DNA of 64,000 bases from Paenibacillus sp. FSL R5-0623 (GCF_037974265.1 NZ_CP150233.1:186001-250000); one strand, 5' to 3'; counted from the first letter of the stretch, positions 18,953 through 28,548 are shown. Translations and numbers: made by a program. The notes: generated by a model not told the origin, from the letters alone.

Positions 18953-20721
18953 CTATCGAACCATTAAAGGTATTGATTGTGGATGACGAGTACCTCATCC
19001 GAAATCTGCTGCGTATGCGTATCGATTGGAAGCAGCAAGGTATGACCATTATTGGCGAGGCCTCCGATGCTGAAGAGGCTTTGGAGCAGGTTGAGCTGCT
19101 GCGTCCAGACATCGTGTTCACGGACATATACATGCCCAAGATGGGCGGCATTGAACTGAGCGGCATTCTCATGGAGCGTTACCCGAACATAAAAATCGTG
19201 GTTGTGACGGGACATGATGAATTTGAGTATGCTCGTCAGAGTGTGAAGCTGGGCATATCCGATTTTATTTTGAAACCCATTCGTGCTTCTGAGTTATTAC
19301 AGGTTACGGCGAAGCTACGAGCGGCAATCGAGCAGGAGATGGGGCGTGAGTACGAGCTGATGAAGCTGCGGGAGGAGATGAAGCAGAGCCTGCCTTATCT
19401 CAGGGAGAGGTTTGTGAATCAATGGTTAAGTGACGTGATACCTGAGCATGAACTACAAGAGAAGGCGCATTTCTTCGGCATTCCCATCTCTTCAGGTAAA
19501 CCAGGGTTGCGCATTGCAGTAATGGAGGTTGAGGTTGCTGTACCGCAAGCGAAGATAGATGCACCAGAGGTATATCCACATTTGTCCGAGACATCTCATC
19601 AAGTTCATGAAGCTCATCAAGCCCGTCAACCACACCAACTCAGCCAAGTTCAAGGAGCGCCTCAACACGGTCAGCCCCAATTAAGCCAGCATCAGACAGA
19701 AGCCCATCCACAAACCGTTGAGGAAATACATATTCTGCTGCGAATGGTAGGCATGAAGCAGGTGCAGGCTTTTTATCCGGAGGATTCACAAACCATTATC
19801 GTTATGGACCCGCATAACCGAATCGTTGTACTCTCGCTTGGTGTGGATACGGAATTTGCCAATCAGGTACAGCAGCTTCAGGAAGAACTTCAACAGACGC
19901 TTAAGCTCGAAGGGTGCGAAGTGGATGTGACTGTAGGGATTGGGCAATGGCAATCAAGATGGGGAAAGGCTTGTGTGGGCTACCGGGAAGCTTGTCGTGC
20001 ACTCGATTATCAAGCGTTTGTGGGGAAAAATCAGGTCATTTGCTTCGAAGATCTGGTCATCGAAGGCGGAAAAAATCCCTACCACTCGGATGCTCAATTG
20101 CTCCAACAACTGCAATTTTACGTCAGTGTTGGTGCGCGGGAAGAAGCGGTATTATTGCTGGAGCGAATGCTGTCTGTGCCATTCTCGGACGTTTCACAGT
20201 TTCGGGTGGCGGCCTTGGATGTGGTTACGGAGTGCCAGCGTGCTGCCATAGAGCAGCAGCTTGAGGGAGAGCACGCATTGAACAAAGAGGCCGTTGCGGT
20301 CATTTTTACAGCAGGTCATCTGCCTGAACTAAAAAGTATGCTGGAGCAGCATGTCCGCACCGTATCGGATGTCATACAAGCCAAGCGACAGGCCAAGGAG
20401 GGCAATCTGATCGACCGGGTGATGGCTTATCTTGAAGAGAACATGGGCAATGCGGAAGTGGGGCTTTCCAGCACCGCGGCTGCTTTTTACGTAAGTTCGG
20501 GCCATCTGGGGCGGCTGATGAAAAAAGAAACCGGGCAGACATTTGTGGAATATATGACACAGCTTCGTATGAGAAAGGCCGAAACGCTGCTGAAGCAGAC
20601 CGATTTAAAGGGGTATGAGATCGGGCAGCAGGTAGGCATCCCGGACCCGCATTATTTCAGCGTCTTGTTCAAAAAACATATGGGTCGGTCAATGAATGAA
20701 TATCGGAATGTAAAAACCTGA
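18943..20721 (+). CDS. YesN-type response regulator with AraC DNA-binding domain
   Basis: 592 residues. The receiver domain (about 8-125) has the acidic pair DDE at 14-16 and phospho-acceptor Asp61 in VFTDIYMP, with the conserved lysine in ILKPIRA. A middle region follows, then an AraC-type double helix-turn-helix at about 490-590 (AAAFYVSSGHLGRLMKKETG and HYFSVLFKKHMGRSMNEYR). Residues about 209-257 form a histidine/glutamine-rich low-complexity linker that is not a normal part of the family. It overlaps the kinase gene and is followed by the sugar transporter genes it presumably activates. Confidence 0.93.
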   Translation: MELTIEPLKVLIVDDEYLIRNLLRMRIDWKQQGMTIIGEASDAEEALEQVELLRPDIVFTDIYMPKMGGIELSGILMERYPNIKIVVVTGHDEFEYARQSVKLGISDFILKPIRASELLQVTAKLRAAIEQEMGREYELMKLREEMKQSLPYLRERFVNQWLSDVIPEHELQEKAHFFGIPISSGKPGLRIAVMEVEVAVPQAKIDAPEVYPHLSETSHQVHEAHQARQPHQLSQVQGAPQHGQPQLSQHQTEAHPQTVEEIHILLRMVGMKQVQAFYPEDSQTIIVMDPHNRIVVLSLGVDTEFANQVQQLQEELQQTLKLEGCEVDVTVGIGQWQSRWGKACVGYREACRALDYQAFVGKNQVICFEDLVIEGGKNPYHSDAQLLQQLQFYVSVGAREEAVLLLERMLSVPFSDVSQFRVAALDVVTECQRAAIEQQLEGEHALNKEAVAVIFTAGHLPELKSMLEQHVRTVSDVIQAKRQAKEGNLIDRVMAYLEENMGNAEVGLSSTAAAFYVSSGHLGRLMKKETGQTFVEYMTQLRMRKAETLLKQTDLKGYEIGQQVGIPDPHYFSVLFKKHMGRSMNEYRNVKT

Positions 20722-20912
20722 AAAACGAGAATGCAAAAATGGGGAGTGTGGGGGAGTGCAGAGAAGGTTTGAGCGTAAACCCACTTCCAGTTCCAATTCC
20801 ACATATGTTCGAATATTACAAATCGATGCCTGTTTTCTAAATGGAGAACAACGCACAGTTCGCCTAAAATATGGGCTAGAACCAACTAAAACACATAGGG
20901 AGGTCCATAGAG

Positions 20913-22226
20913 ATGAAAGCGCTATTAAAAAAATCAGCAAGTCTAATTCTGACTCTGGGAATTGTAAGCAGTCTCGCGGCATGTTCATCCGGTTCGTCCG
21001 GTGGTGCACAGGGGGAAAGCGATGGCAAGATCAAGCTGACGCTGTGGGATCAATCGGTCGGCAATACCGATCCTTCGGCCAAGCTGCTGCCCGAGATTGT
21101 TGAGAAATGGAACAGCGAGCATCCGGACATCCAGGTTGAACGTACGGGCACGACAGGAGAACAGTACAAAACCAAAGTCAAAACATCGATTGCAGCTGGT
21201 GAAGCACCAGACCTGTTCTATGGCATGGGTGGTGGCAGCTTCATGCAGCCGTACATCAAATCCGGTAATGTGCTGGAAATCTCAAGTTACCTGACGGACG
21301 ATATCAAAGAACGAATGGGTCCGGGTATGGCGGAGGCCATCAATATGGACGGCAAAATCTACACATTGCCCGTGTATACCCATATCGCCAACCTTTACGT
21401 GAATACGGAATTGTTCGAGCAGGCGGGTGCCAAGATTCCGACCACATATAACGAACTGCTGGATGCAGTCACCAAGCTGAAAGCGGCAGAAATTACCCCG
21501 GCTGTGATTGGAGAGAAGGACCGCTGGCCGGGCATGTACTGGTACGACATTATTGCGATGCGTCAGGCAGGCAATGCTGCGGTGATGGAAGCCTTTAAAG
21601 ATCCGTCAAAGTGGGATTCGCCCGATTTTGTTGCCGCTGCGACCAAAATGCAACAGCTTGCACAAGCAGGAGCGTTCAACAGCAGCATGTTCAGCATGAG
21701 CTATGACGAGATGCTTGGGGCATTTAATGCAGGCAACGGGGCGATGATGTTCCAGGCCAACTGGGTGAATGCAGGCATTGGGGACCCGTCCTCCGCAGTC
21801 AAAGGCAAAGTGAAAGTGATTCCGTTCCCGGTGTTTGAGGATGGCAAAGGCACAAATAACGAAATCTTCGGCGGTGCCGCCGATGGTTTCTACATCAACC
21901 AGAATACCAAACATCCGAAGGAAGCCGTGGAATTCCTCATGTATCTGAGTGAGCAGCTTGGTACGCAAGGTTTCCTGGCTGGAGCGGGTCTGCCAAGCTG
22001 GAAAACCGATGCACTCGACACATCCAGCCTGTCCTCCCTTGATCTGTCTGCGGCAGATATTATGAAAACGGCGACCTCATTCATCGCGTGGTGGGATAAC
22101 ATTCTGCCTGCGGAGTCTGCCGAAGCGCATAAAAACCTGATTGCCCAGCTGCTTGCCGGCGATGTAACACCGGAGGAGTTCTGCAAACAGATGGCACAGC
22201 TCAAACCAACAGAGCTAAGTCTATAG
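20913..22226 (+). CDS. Extracellular sugar-binding lipoprotein of a CUT1 ABC transporter
   Basis: 437 residues. The signal peptide ends with the lipobox LAAC (residues 21-24), so Cys24 would be lipidated and anchor the protein outside the membrane. The body is a type 1 family extracellular solute-binding protein. LTLWDQSVG, the TTGEQYKTKVKTSIAAGEAPDL stretch and the later GNGAMMFQANWVNAG motif are typical of oligosaccharide binders. AGGGAGGT precedes the ATG. The two permease genes follow after a 214-base gap with a stable hairpin. No ATPase gene is present, as usual for CUT1 systems that share an MsmX-like ATPase. Confidence 0.93.
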   Translation: MKALLKKSASLILTLGIVSSLAACSSGSSGGAQGESDGKIKLTLWDQSVGNTDPSAKLLPEIVEKWNSEHPDIQVERTGTTGEQYKTKVKTSIAAGEAPDLFYGMGGGSFMQPYIKSGNVLEISSYLTDDIKERMGPGMAEAINMDGKIYTLPVYTHIANLYVNTELFEQAGAKIPTTYNELLDAVTKLKAAEITPAVIGEKDRWPGMYWYDIIAMRQAGNAAVMEAFKDPSKWDSPDFVAAATKMQQLAQAGAFNSSMFSMSYDEMLGAFNAGNGAMMFQANWVNAGIGDPSSAVKGKVKVIPFPVFEDGKGTNNEIFGGAADGFYINQNTKHPKEAVEFLMYLSEQLGTQGFLAGAGLPSWKTDALDTSSLSSLDLSAADIMKTATSFIAWWDNILPAESAEAHKNLIAQLLAGDVTPEEFCKQMAQLKPTELSL

Positions 22227-22391
22227 AAAACAGATAGGCAGGTATACGTGCGTGCAAGCTTACATGCTTAAATGCTTACAGGCCTTAGGTCCTTACACTA
22301 GAAGTCTTTGCAAATTGCCTGTGAATATCTTGTGCATAGACCTTGTGAGCTTGCAATGCTACCGCTTCCAATCATGAAGATGAACCCAAAC

Positions 22392-22424
22392 AAGGCGTGG
22401 TCCGGAATATCCCGGTCACGCCTT
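22392..22424 (+). other. Intercistronic stem-loop before the first permease
   Basis: AAGGCGTG (22392-22399) pairs with CACGCCTT (22417-22424), with an internal CCGG/CCGG extension. There is no T run, and the permease ribosome site GAGAGGAG follows at once. It is more likely a processing or stabilising element, setting a high binding-protein to permease ratio, than a terminator. Confidence 0.6.
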
Positions 22425-22440
22425 TGAGAGGAGAACAACT

Positions 22441-23310
22441 ATGAACTCTGTATTTTCCAATAAAGGCACGATAGCCGTCTTCGTACTACCGACACTGCTT
22501 CTGTTCTGCGGCATTGTGCTTATTCCGATCTTTGTCTCCAGTTATTACAGTCTGCTGGACTGGAACGGCGTAGGCAGGGGTAAATTTATCGGCCTGGACA
22601 ACTATGTAGAGATGTTTAAGGATACCCGTGTGCTGAATTCGATCAAAAACTCTCTCTTATTCGCGGGTGCTTCGGTGTTCATTCAACTGCCGATCTCGTT
22701 GGTGCTCGCACTGATTCTGGCGTCCAACGTCAAGGGGGAAGGCTTCTACCGGACCGTGTATTTCATTCCGGTGTTGATCTCAACGGTGGTTATTGCCCAG
22801 TTGTGGTCAAAAATCTACAATGCCGACTATGGCCTGCTGAACGTGCTGCTGCAAAGTATCGGCTTATCCAGCCTGGCACAGGATTGGCTGGGGCAGAAGG
22901 ACACCGCCCTGGCAGCATCGTTTATTCCGACCTTGTGGCAGTACGTAGGGTATCACATGCTGCTGATGTATGCAGGTGCGAAGTCCGTGTCTCAGGATGT
23001 GCTTGAAGCTGCTCGAATGGATGGTGCTTCCCGTATTCGCACGGCGTGGTCCATCATGATCCCGCTGATGAAGCCAATTCTGAAGGTAAGCCTTGTTTTT
23101 TCCGTCATCGGCGCATTCAAGGTGTTTGACCTGATCTATGTGCTAACGGGCGGCGGACCGTTCTACACCACTGAAGTGCCAAGCACGCTGATGTACGCTA
23201 CCATTTTTGATACGTTCCGGTACGGATATGGCAGTGCGATCTCGGTCTTTATCATTGTGGAGTGTCTGGTGTGTACGATCCTCATTAATTCATTGTTCAA
23301 AACGGAGTAG
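22441..23310 (+). CDS. Sugar ABC transporter permease, MalF type
   Basis: 289 residues with six predicted membrane helices, the first at about 11-31. The cytoplasmic EAA loop EAARMDGASRIRTAWSIMIP is at about 189-208 and docks the ATPase. GLDNYVEMF and the glycine-rich LTGGGPFYTTEVPS near the end are typical of the family. GAGAGGAG precedes the ATG. The next permease gene starts 15 bases after its stop, so the two form a heterodimer encoded together. Confidence 0.94.
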   Translation: MNSVFSNKGTIAVFVLPTLLLFCGIVLIPIFVSSYYSLLDWNGVGRGKFIGLDNYVEMFKDTRVLNSIKNSLLFAGASVFIQLPISLVLALILASNVKGEGFYRTVYFIPVLISTVVIAQLWSKIYNADYGLLNVLLQSIGLSSLAQDWLGQKDTALAASFIPTLWQYVGYHMLLMYAGAKSVSQDVLEAARMDGASRIRTAWSIMIPLMKPILKVSLVFSVIGAFKVFDLIYVLTGGGPFYTTEVPSTLMYATIFDTFRYGYGSAISVFIIVECLVCTILINSLFKTE

Positions 23311-23325
23311 AGGGAGGTGAAAGGC

Positions 23326-24201
23326 ATGAGTACCGTAGAAGTCATGTTGCAAAAAAATCCCAAGAGGAGGTCCATCTCCGGACCGATCGGGAAAGTGTTC
23401 CTGCAAGCGTTTCTGATCCTCGTTGCGATTGTGCAGATCTACCCGCTCATCTGGCTGGCGCTGTTTTCCCTGAAGGATAACAGTGAGATTTTCAGCGGTG
23501 ATGTAGCCGGGTTGCCCAAAGCGTTCCTATGGAGCAATTACACCAAAGCAATGTCCGACGGCCATGTGCTGACCTATTTTATGAATAGTGTGCTGGTTAC
23601 TGCGGCCTCCATTGTCTTGGTGCTGATCCTGTCCTCCATGACGGGATACGCAATCACAAGAATGAATTGGAAGCTCAGCGGGTTGACGATGACGATTATT
23701 TTGCTGGGCATGATGGTGCCGATTCATGCGGCGCTGCTGCCATTGTTTATTATTTTGAAGAATCTGGGCCTGCTCAACAGTTACTGGTCTCTGATCATTC
23801 CCTATGTGGCATTTGGCATTCCGATGGCTGTATTCATTCTGGGCAGTTTTTTCAAAGGTATCCCAAGAGAGATGGAGGAGTCGGCGGTTATCGACGGCTG
23901 CGGCATATACCGGACATTTTTCTCTATTATTCTGCCTCTGGTAACCCCGGCTATATCAACGGTAGCCATCTTCACATTTCTATCATGCTGGAATGAGCTG
24001 ATGTTTGCAGTTACGTTTATCAATAACACGGCTTACCAGACGTTGACGGTGGGCATGATGTCGATGGTGGGAACGTACATTACGCAATGGGGTATCATTG
24101 GTGCGGGACTGATGATTACGACGGTGCCAACGGTGGTCATCTATCTGCTGCTGAACAAACAGGTGCAGAAGAGTATGATCGCAGGTGCGGTCAAAGGTTA
24201 G
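23326..24201 (+). CDS. Sugar ABC transporter permease, MalG type
   Basis: 291 residues with six membrane helices. The EAA loop is EESAVIDGCGIYRTFFSIIL at about 183-202. NSVLVTAASIVLVLILSSMT and the QWGIIGAGLMITTVPTVVIY helix are characteristic of the second CUT1 permease. The start at 23326 is set by GGGAGG (23312-23317); an upstream GTG lies inside that site. It completes the channel with the preceding permease. Confidence 0.94.
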   Translation: MSTVEVMLQKNPKRRSISGPIGKVFLQAFLILVAIVQIYPLIWLALFSLKDNSEIFSGDVAGLPKAFLWSNYTKAMSDGHVLTYFMNSVLVTAASIVLVLILSSMTGYAITRMNWKLSGLTMTIILLGMMVPIHAALLPLFIILKNLGLLNSYWSLIIPYVAFGIPMAVFILGSFFKGIPREMEESAVIDGCGIYRTFFSIILPLVTPAISTVAIFTFLSCWNELMFAVTFINNTAYQTLTVGMMSMVGTYITQWGIIGAGLMITTVPTVVIYLLLNKQVQKSMIAGAVKG

Positions 24202-24384
24202 CTGGAGGCTGGACTGGGGAGCGTAAGAAGGGGCTTGCTGCTCGCTCACTGTACTCTCTTTCTGGTAGATATCGGCTTGATTCCGGACTTCGCAAGGAGT
24301 AATCTCTGGACTAGACTGGAGCCTGTGGACATGGAATAATAAGGGGGTAAGTAGCCAGGCAGTTGCAGAGAGGGGTCATTATTT

Positions 24385-25026
24385 ATGGTCAATATCGCGA
24401 TGGTAGAGCAGGAGTCTGTTCGGGAAAAGGTTGTGGCGTTCACGTTTGATGATGGGCCGCATCCGGTGTATACACCTCAAGTGCTTGAGATTTTCCGGCG
24501 TGCCGGTGGGCAGGCGACGTTTTTCATGATTGGCCAAGAGATGGAGAACCACCCGGAGATTGCGGCGGAGGTGCACCGTGAAGGGCATGAGATCGCCAAC
24601 CATACATACACGCATCCGGACCTGACCAAGTTGACGCTGAAGGAAGCCGGGGTGGAGCTGCAACGCTCAGAAAATCTTGTTCAAGAAGTTACGGGGCAAC
24701 CTGCCCGCTGCTTCCGCCCGCCGTATTTTGGCGTAAACGATGATATACTGTCTCTGGCGGCGGAGCGTGGATATCGCACGATTGGTGCGGTCAACGGTGA
24801 TGCGAAAGATTGGGATAATCCCGGCGTTGAGCATATCGTGGAGCATACCCGGTCTGCGGTAAAACCTGGCAGCGTGCTGATATTCCATGACGGGTATGGA
24901 GACCGTTCCCAGACAGTGGAGGCGGTTCGTATGCTGGTGGAGGAACTGGTGGGGGAAGGGTACCGTTTGGTTACGGTGAGTGATTTGTTAGACATTTCTA
25001 GTGAGCATGATGAAAAGACGACATAA
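24385..25026 (+). CDS. Polysaccharide deacetylase (NodB domain, CE4)
   Basis: 213 residues and essentially only the NodB domain. The metal motif TFDDGPHP (about 19-26), HTYTHPD with the two metal histidines, RPPYFGVN, DAKDWDNPG and IFHDGYG are all present, so the catalytic set is complete. No signal peptide is visible, so either it acts in the cytosol or export is unconventional. The ribosome site is weak. It follows the sugar ABC genes and shares their direction, and may remove N-acetyl groups from an imported or cell-wall glycan. The substrate cannot be told. Confidence 0.88.
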   Translation: MVNIAMVEQESVREKVVAFTFDDGPHPVYTPQVLEIFRRAGGQATFFMIGQEMENHPEIAAEVHREGHEIANHTYTHPDLTKLTLKEAGVELQRSENLVQEVTGQPARCFRPPYFGVNDDILSLAAERGYRTIGAVNGDAKDWDNPGVEHIVEHTRSAVKPGSVLIFHDGYGDRSQTVEAVRMLVEELVGEGYRLVTVSDLLDISSEHDEKTT

Positions 25027-25032
25027 TCAAGT

Positions 25033-25067
25033 GGACCCATCATTCTTTGAATGACTGGGTCCTTTTT
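25033..25067 (+). terminator. Terminator after the deacetylase gene
   Basis: GGACCCA (25033-25039) pairs with TGGGTCC (25056-25062), with an inner ATTC/GAAT stem and five T residues. It ends the two-component/ABC region. Confidence 0.88.
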
Positions 25068-25109
25068 ATATATAATTTATATAGGAAGAACGGAGCGGAA
25101 GCACAAACT

Positions 25110-25138
25110 TTGCTTGCCCTCTCAAACTACTTTATAAT
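25110..25138 (+). promoter_or_regulatory. Promoter of the MscS-type channel gene
   Basis: TTGCTT (25110-25115), a 17-nt spacer and TATAAT (25133-25138), 34 bases before the ATG. Confidence 0.65.
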
Positions 25139-25172
25139 AATAGGCTAAACTAGATTATGTCAGGAGGAAACA

Positions 25173-26426
25173 ATGGACTTTATCAGAAATCAACTAGAAG
25201 AACTCGGCATGAGTGGACCTTCCATTGGATACCTTTCGAATGTGATTATGGTTATTTTTATAGCGGTGATCTCCGTACTGGCGAATGTGATTGCCAAGCG
25301 AGTGGTACTGAAGACGGTGCATCGTATCGTAAGTAACAACCGTTTCAAGTGGGGCCATATTGTGGTTCAAAAAAATTTATTTCAGAAACTGTCGCATCTT
25401 GTGCCAGCCATTATAATCTATTATTCTGCTTATATCTTTCCATCCTATCAGGCATTGATTGAAAAGGCTGCGATGACATACATGATCGTTATCATGATCA
25501 CAGTGCTCAACGCGCTGCTCAATGTGTTTGATGACATCTATCGTACCTATGATGTCTCCAAGATCAGACCGATTAAGGGATACATTCAAGTCGCGAAAAT
25601 TGTGCTATACATCATTGGTGGCATTGTCGTCATCTCGAACATGATCGGACAGAATCCGTTGATTATTCTCAGTGGACTTGGTGCGTTATCGGCTGTACTG
25701 ATGCTGGTGTTCAAGGATTCCATATTGGGTCTGGTGGCCGGCGTTCAACTATCTTCGAATGATATGGTGCGCGTAGGTGACTGGATTGAAATGCCGAAAT
25801 ATAATGCAGACGGTGACGTGATCGACATTACACTGAACACGGTAAAGGTTATGAATTTTGATAAGACCATTACGATGATTCCGAGCTACGCCCTGATTTC
25901 CGATTCCTTCAGGAACTGGAGAAGTATGCAGGTATCCGGCGGCAGAAGGATTAAGCGAAGCGTCTATATTGATATTAGCAGTATCCGTTTTTGTACCGAG
26001 GAGATGGTGGCAGAGTTTGAGAAGATTCACTACCTGACTGAGTATGTCACAGCAAAAACAAAAGAAATTCATGCATACAACATGGAACATCAGGTGAATA
26101 CAGAAAGCAATGTGAACGGAAGACAGCTCACGAATGTGGGTGTGTTCAGGGAATATATCCATCAATATTTGAGAAATCATCCAAAAATTCATAAGGATAT
26201 GACGCTCATTGTCAGACAGCTGGCACCGGGAGATAACGGGCTGCCTCTGGAGATCTATGCTTTTAGCAATGATACTGCCTGGGGAGTGTATGAATCAATC
26301 CAAGCGGATATCTTTGATCATATCTTTGCGGTTGCTTCGACATTTGGGCTTCGGGCGTTCCAGAATCCAACCGGACATGATATTGTGCAACTGAAAGAGG
26401 ATAAGCAATATGCACGAGAGTATTGA
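25173..26426 (+). CDS. Mechanosensitive ion channel, MscS superfamily (YbdG-like)
   Basis: 417 residues. About four to five membrane helices lie in the first 190 residues, ending with the pore-type helix LSGLGALSAVLMLVFKDSIL, followed by the beta domain GVQLSSNDMVRVGDWIEMPK. The insertion and C-terminal region around NWRSMQVSGGRRIKRSVYID match the YbdG/MscM subgroup rather than small MscS. It opens on hypo-osmotic shock to release solutes. AGGAGG precedes the ATG. Its neighbour is a glycine-betaine binding protein, so the pair fits an osmotic-balance theme. Confidence 0.9.
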   Translation: MDFIRNQLEELGMSGPSIGYLSNVIMVIFIAVISVLANVIAKRVVLKTVHRIVSNNRFKWGHIVVQKNLFQKLSHLVPAIIIYYSAYIFPSYQALIEKAAMTYMIVIMITVLNALLNVFDDIYRTYDVSKIRPIKGYIQVAKIVLYIIGGIVVISNMIGQNPLIILSGLGALSAVLMLVFKDSILGLVAGVQLSSNDMVRVGDWIEMPKYNADGDVIDITLNTVKVMNFDKTITMIPSYALISDSFRNWRSMQVSGGRRIKRSVYIDISSIRFCTEEMVAEFEKIHYLTEYVTAKTKEIHAYNMEHQVNTESNVNGRQLTNVGVFREYIHQYLRNHPKIHKDMTLIVRQLAPGDNGLPLEIYAFSNDTAWGVYESIQADIFDHIFAVASTFGLRAFQNPTGHDIVQLKEDKQYAREY

Positions 26427-26465
26427 GAGAGGTATTACACACTACTCTGATCCTCTAAGAAATAC

Positions 26466-26489
26466 GGCCACCGCTAGGTGGTCTTTTTT
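26466..26489 (+). terminator. Terminator after the channel gene
   Basis: GGCCACC (26466-26472), loop GCTA, GGTGGTC (26477-26483), then six T. Confidence 0.9.
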
Positions 26490-26859
26490 GTGTTTCTCAT
26501 GTTTTAAAATGATACAAACTACTTCGGAAAGGGTCAGTATGAGATTTAAGATCACACCCCTTTTTTAACATAAAATATAAAAAAATAAAAAAATATTTTC
26601 GGTACAGTACAACGAAGATAAATTTATAGCATCTGGAAGTATAAAAGCGTATCACCGCTTAAAAACAAGTTCAGTTTATACAGTTTTTTCTGTATGTACG
26701 CAACAAACGCTTTTTATTGTTTGAGATCGGTTTCATTATTTGTTATCATAACGGAGTTGATTGAGCGACTGTCGTATTATGTCTAAGAATGTCTACATTT
26801 CTGCAGAATGTAACGCTAGTATCTAAACAACACGAGGATCACAGAGGGGAAGATTTATT
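26490..26859. other. AT-rich gene-free stretch upstream of the glycine-betaine gene
   Basis: No gene is visible. ATACAG, six T and CTGTAT (26678-26695) form a small hairpin. The long 5' region and poly-A/T runs suggest a leader with regulation, but I recognise no riboswitch. Confidence 0.45.
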
Positions 26860-27756
26860 ATGAAGGCAATGAAAAAATGGATGATGGTTGCAAGTTTAGC
26901 TGCGGTATTCACACTAGGTGCATGTTCCTCCAATGCTGCTACAGTTGGAGACACCTCGAGTGTCGGGGAGCAGGTTAATTATAAGATTACAGGAACAGAC
27001 CCAGGTGCGGGTCTAATGAGACTGACAGCTCAGGCAATGAAGGATTATGAGTTATCAGATTGGACGTTGATGGAAAGTTCAGCAGCAGGTATGACAGCCC
27101 AGTTGGATCGATCGTATAAAAATAAAGAACCGATTGTCTTTGTTGCTTGGTCTCCGCACTGGATGTTTAATACCTATGACCTGAAGTATCTGGATGATCC
27201 GAAGATGACATATGGTGAACCTGAAGAGATTCATTCGATTGCGCGCCTTGGACTTCAGAAGGACCACCCGGTTGCCTATGAATTCCTGGATCGTTTTAAC
27301 TGGACGTCGGAAGATATGGGTGAAGTGATGGTAGACATACAGAATGGAATGGAACCGGAAACCGCTTCGGCCAAGTGGGTGGATGGACATGAAGATAAAG
27401 TTCAGGAATGGACTGAAGGACTGAAACCCGTCAATGGAGATCCGTTCACCTTGAGTTATGTAGCTTGGGACTCGGAGCTTGCCAGTACTAATGTCGTCCG
27501 TTATGTGCTCGAAGAGAAGCTGGGGTACAAAGCCAAAGCGTTGCAAGTGGAGATCGGACCGATGTGGCTCGGTGTTGCCAACGGCGATGTGGATGCGATT
27601 GTAGCTGCATGGCTACCAGTGACACATTCAGATTATTGGGAGCAATATGGTGACAGACTGGATGATCTGGGCGCTAATATGGTTAATGTAAAATCTGGAT
27701 TGGCTGTTCCCTCCTATATGGAAGATGTGAACTCAATCGAAGATTTGCAGTCTTAA
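26860..27756 (+). CDS. Glycine betaine/proline ABC transporter substrate-binding lipoprotein (OpuAC type)
   Basis: 298 residues. The lipobox LGAC at residues 19-22 makes Cys22 the lipid anchor. The OpuAC domain is clear: VAWSPHWMFNTYDLKYLDDP carries the tryptophans of the aromatic cage for the trimethylammonium group, and VEIGPMWLGVANGDVDAIVA and AWLPVTHSDYW follow. The family imports compatible solutes in osmotic stress. No permease or ATPase gene is next to it, so it is an orphan that must use a system encoded elsewhere. The ribosome site AGAGGGG is fair. Confidence 0.92.
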   Translation: MKAMKKWMMVASLAAVFTLGACSSNAATVGDTSSVGEQVNYKITGTDPGAGLMRLTAQAMKDYELSDWTLMESSAAGMTAQLDRSYKNKEPIVFVAWSPHWMFNTYDLKYLDDPKMTYGEPEEIHSIARLGLQKDHPVAYEFLDRFNWTSEDMGEVMVDIQNGMEPETASAKWVDGHEDKVQEWTEGLKPVNGDPFTLSYVAWDSELASTNVVRYVLEEKLGYKAKALQVEIGPMWLGVANGDVDAIVAAWLPVTHSDYWEQYGDRLDDLGANMVNVKSGLAVPSYMEDVNSIEDLQS

Positions 27757-27837
27757 GTTCCCATCGATGTTACTTCATGAAAAGAAAGAGTATATCTTTG
27801 TCCCGAGGACACTACGAATGGAATTGAGATACGTGGC

Positions 27838-27864
27838 GGTCACCATAATTGGTGGCCGTTTTTA
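27838..27864 (+). terminator. Terminator after the glycine-betaine gene
   Basis: CGGTCACC (27838-27845) pairs with GGTGGCCG (27852-27859), with an ATAATT loop and five T. Confidence 0.88.
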
Positions 27865-27931
27865 CATATACACCCACTTTCTAAAATTCGTTACTTGGAC
27901 GTAATAATATGCAAACAATAGCGAAGTAGAG

Positions 27932-28350
27932 TTGAAGTATAGACATCTAGACATCCGTACGGAATTAACGTCAGCCTTTACAAGTGATGTGATCATCAAG
28001 CTGGCTCCGTTTAATGATCAGGGTAAAACCAAAACAAGCAAAGGTGGTAAAGAAGAGCATACACCTGCGAATAATACGCGCACGTATGAGGAAACATTCA
28101 AATCATATGTCGCCAAGAATCCTGATAAATGACTGCTACCCGACCATGTCTCTACCCTTGGGGAAGCAAGAGGCAAGATCGTATTGCTGAGAAGATTCGA
28201 TATGACATTCGCTCAGTACAGGACTATATGAACCCGAAAGTAAATACATTCTTACGACCAATACCAAAGGCTGTTTTGGCATTTCGGTTATGGATTTCAT
28301 CGAGAGAGTACATCAGCCAAAAATATTGCAATCAATTTCTAATGTAAGAT
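27932..28350 (+). pseudogene. Decayed phosphatidylinositol-specific phospholipase C
   Basis: Pieces of a bacterial PI-PLC can be read in order. RHLDIRTE is near the start. KEEHTPANNTRTYEETFKSY and VAKNPDK follow, then an in-frame TGA (28130) where a tryptophan is expected. In the same frame come LLPDHVSTLGEARGKIVLLR and RFD. The frame shifts near 28220 to YMNPKVNTFL, and a further shift gives NTKGCFGISVMDFIERVHQP. The middle of the protein (about 100 residues) and the N-terminal catalytic histidine region are missing. At least one nonsense change, two frameshifts and two deletions make it non-functional. The call rests on motif recognition. Confidence 0.72.
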
Positions 28351-28548
28351 ATATCGTGTGTGATGTGAGGCTCTATATTATAAGACACTGGTTCTTTGTG
28401 ACAGGTGTCTTTTTTTACATTTATAAGGAACCTAGCAATAGTTGTGCGATTTGATTCAAGCATATACAAGGGGTTAAGATAATTCGAGAGGGTAAATTTT
28501 TCTCCAGATAAGGGTAGAAGATCATATTTCACAAAGGGGAGTTCTTAC

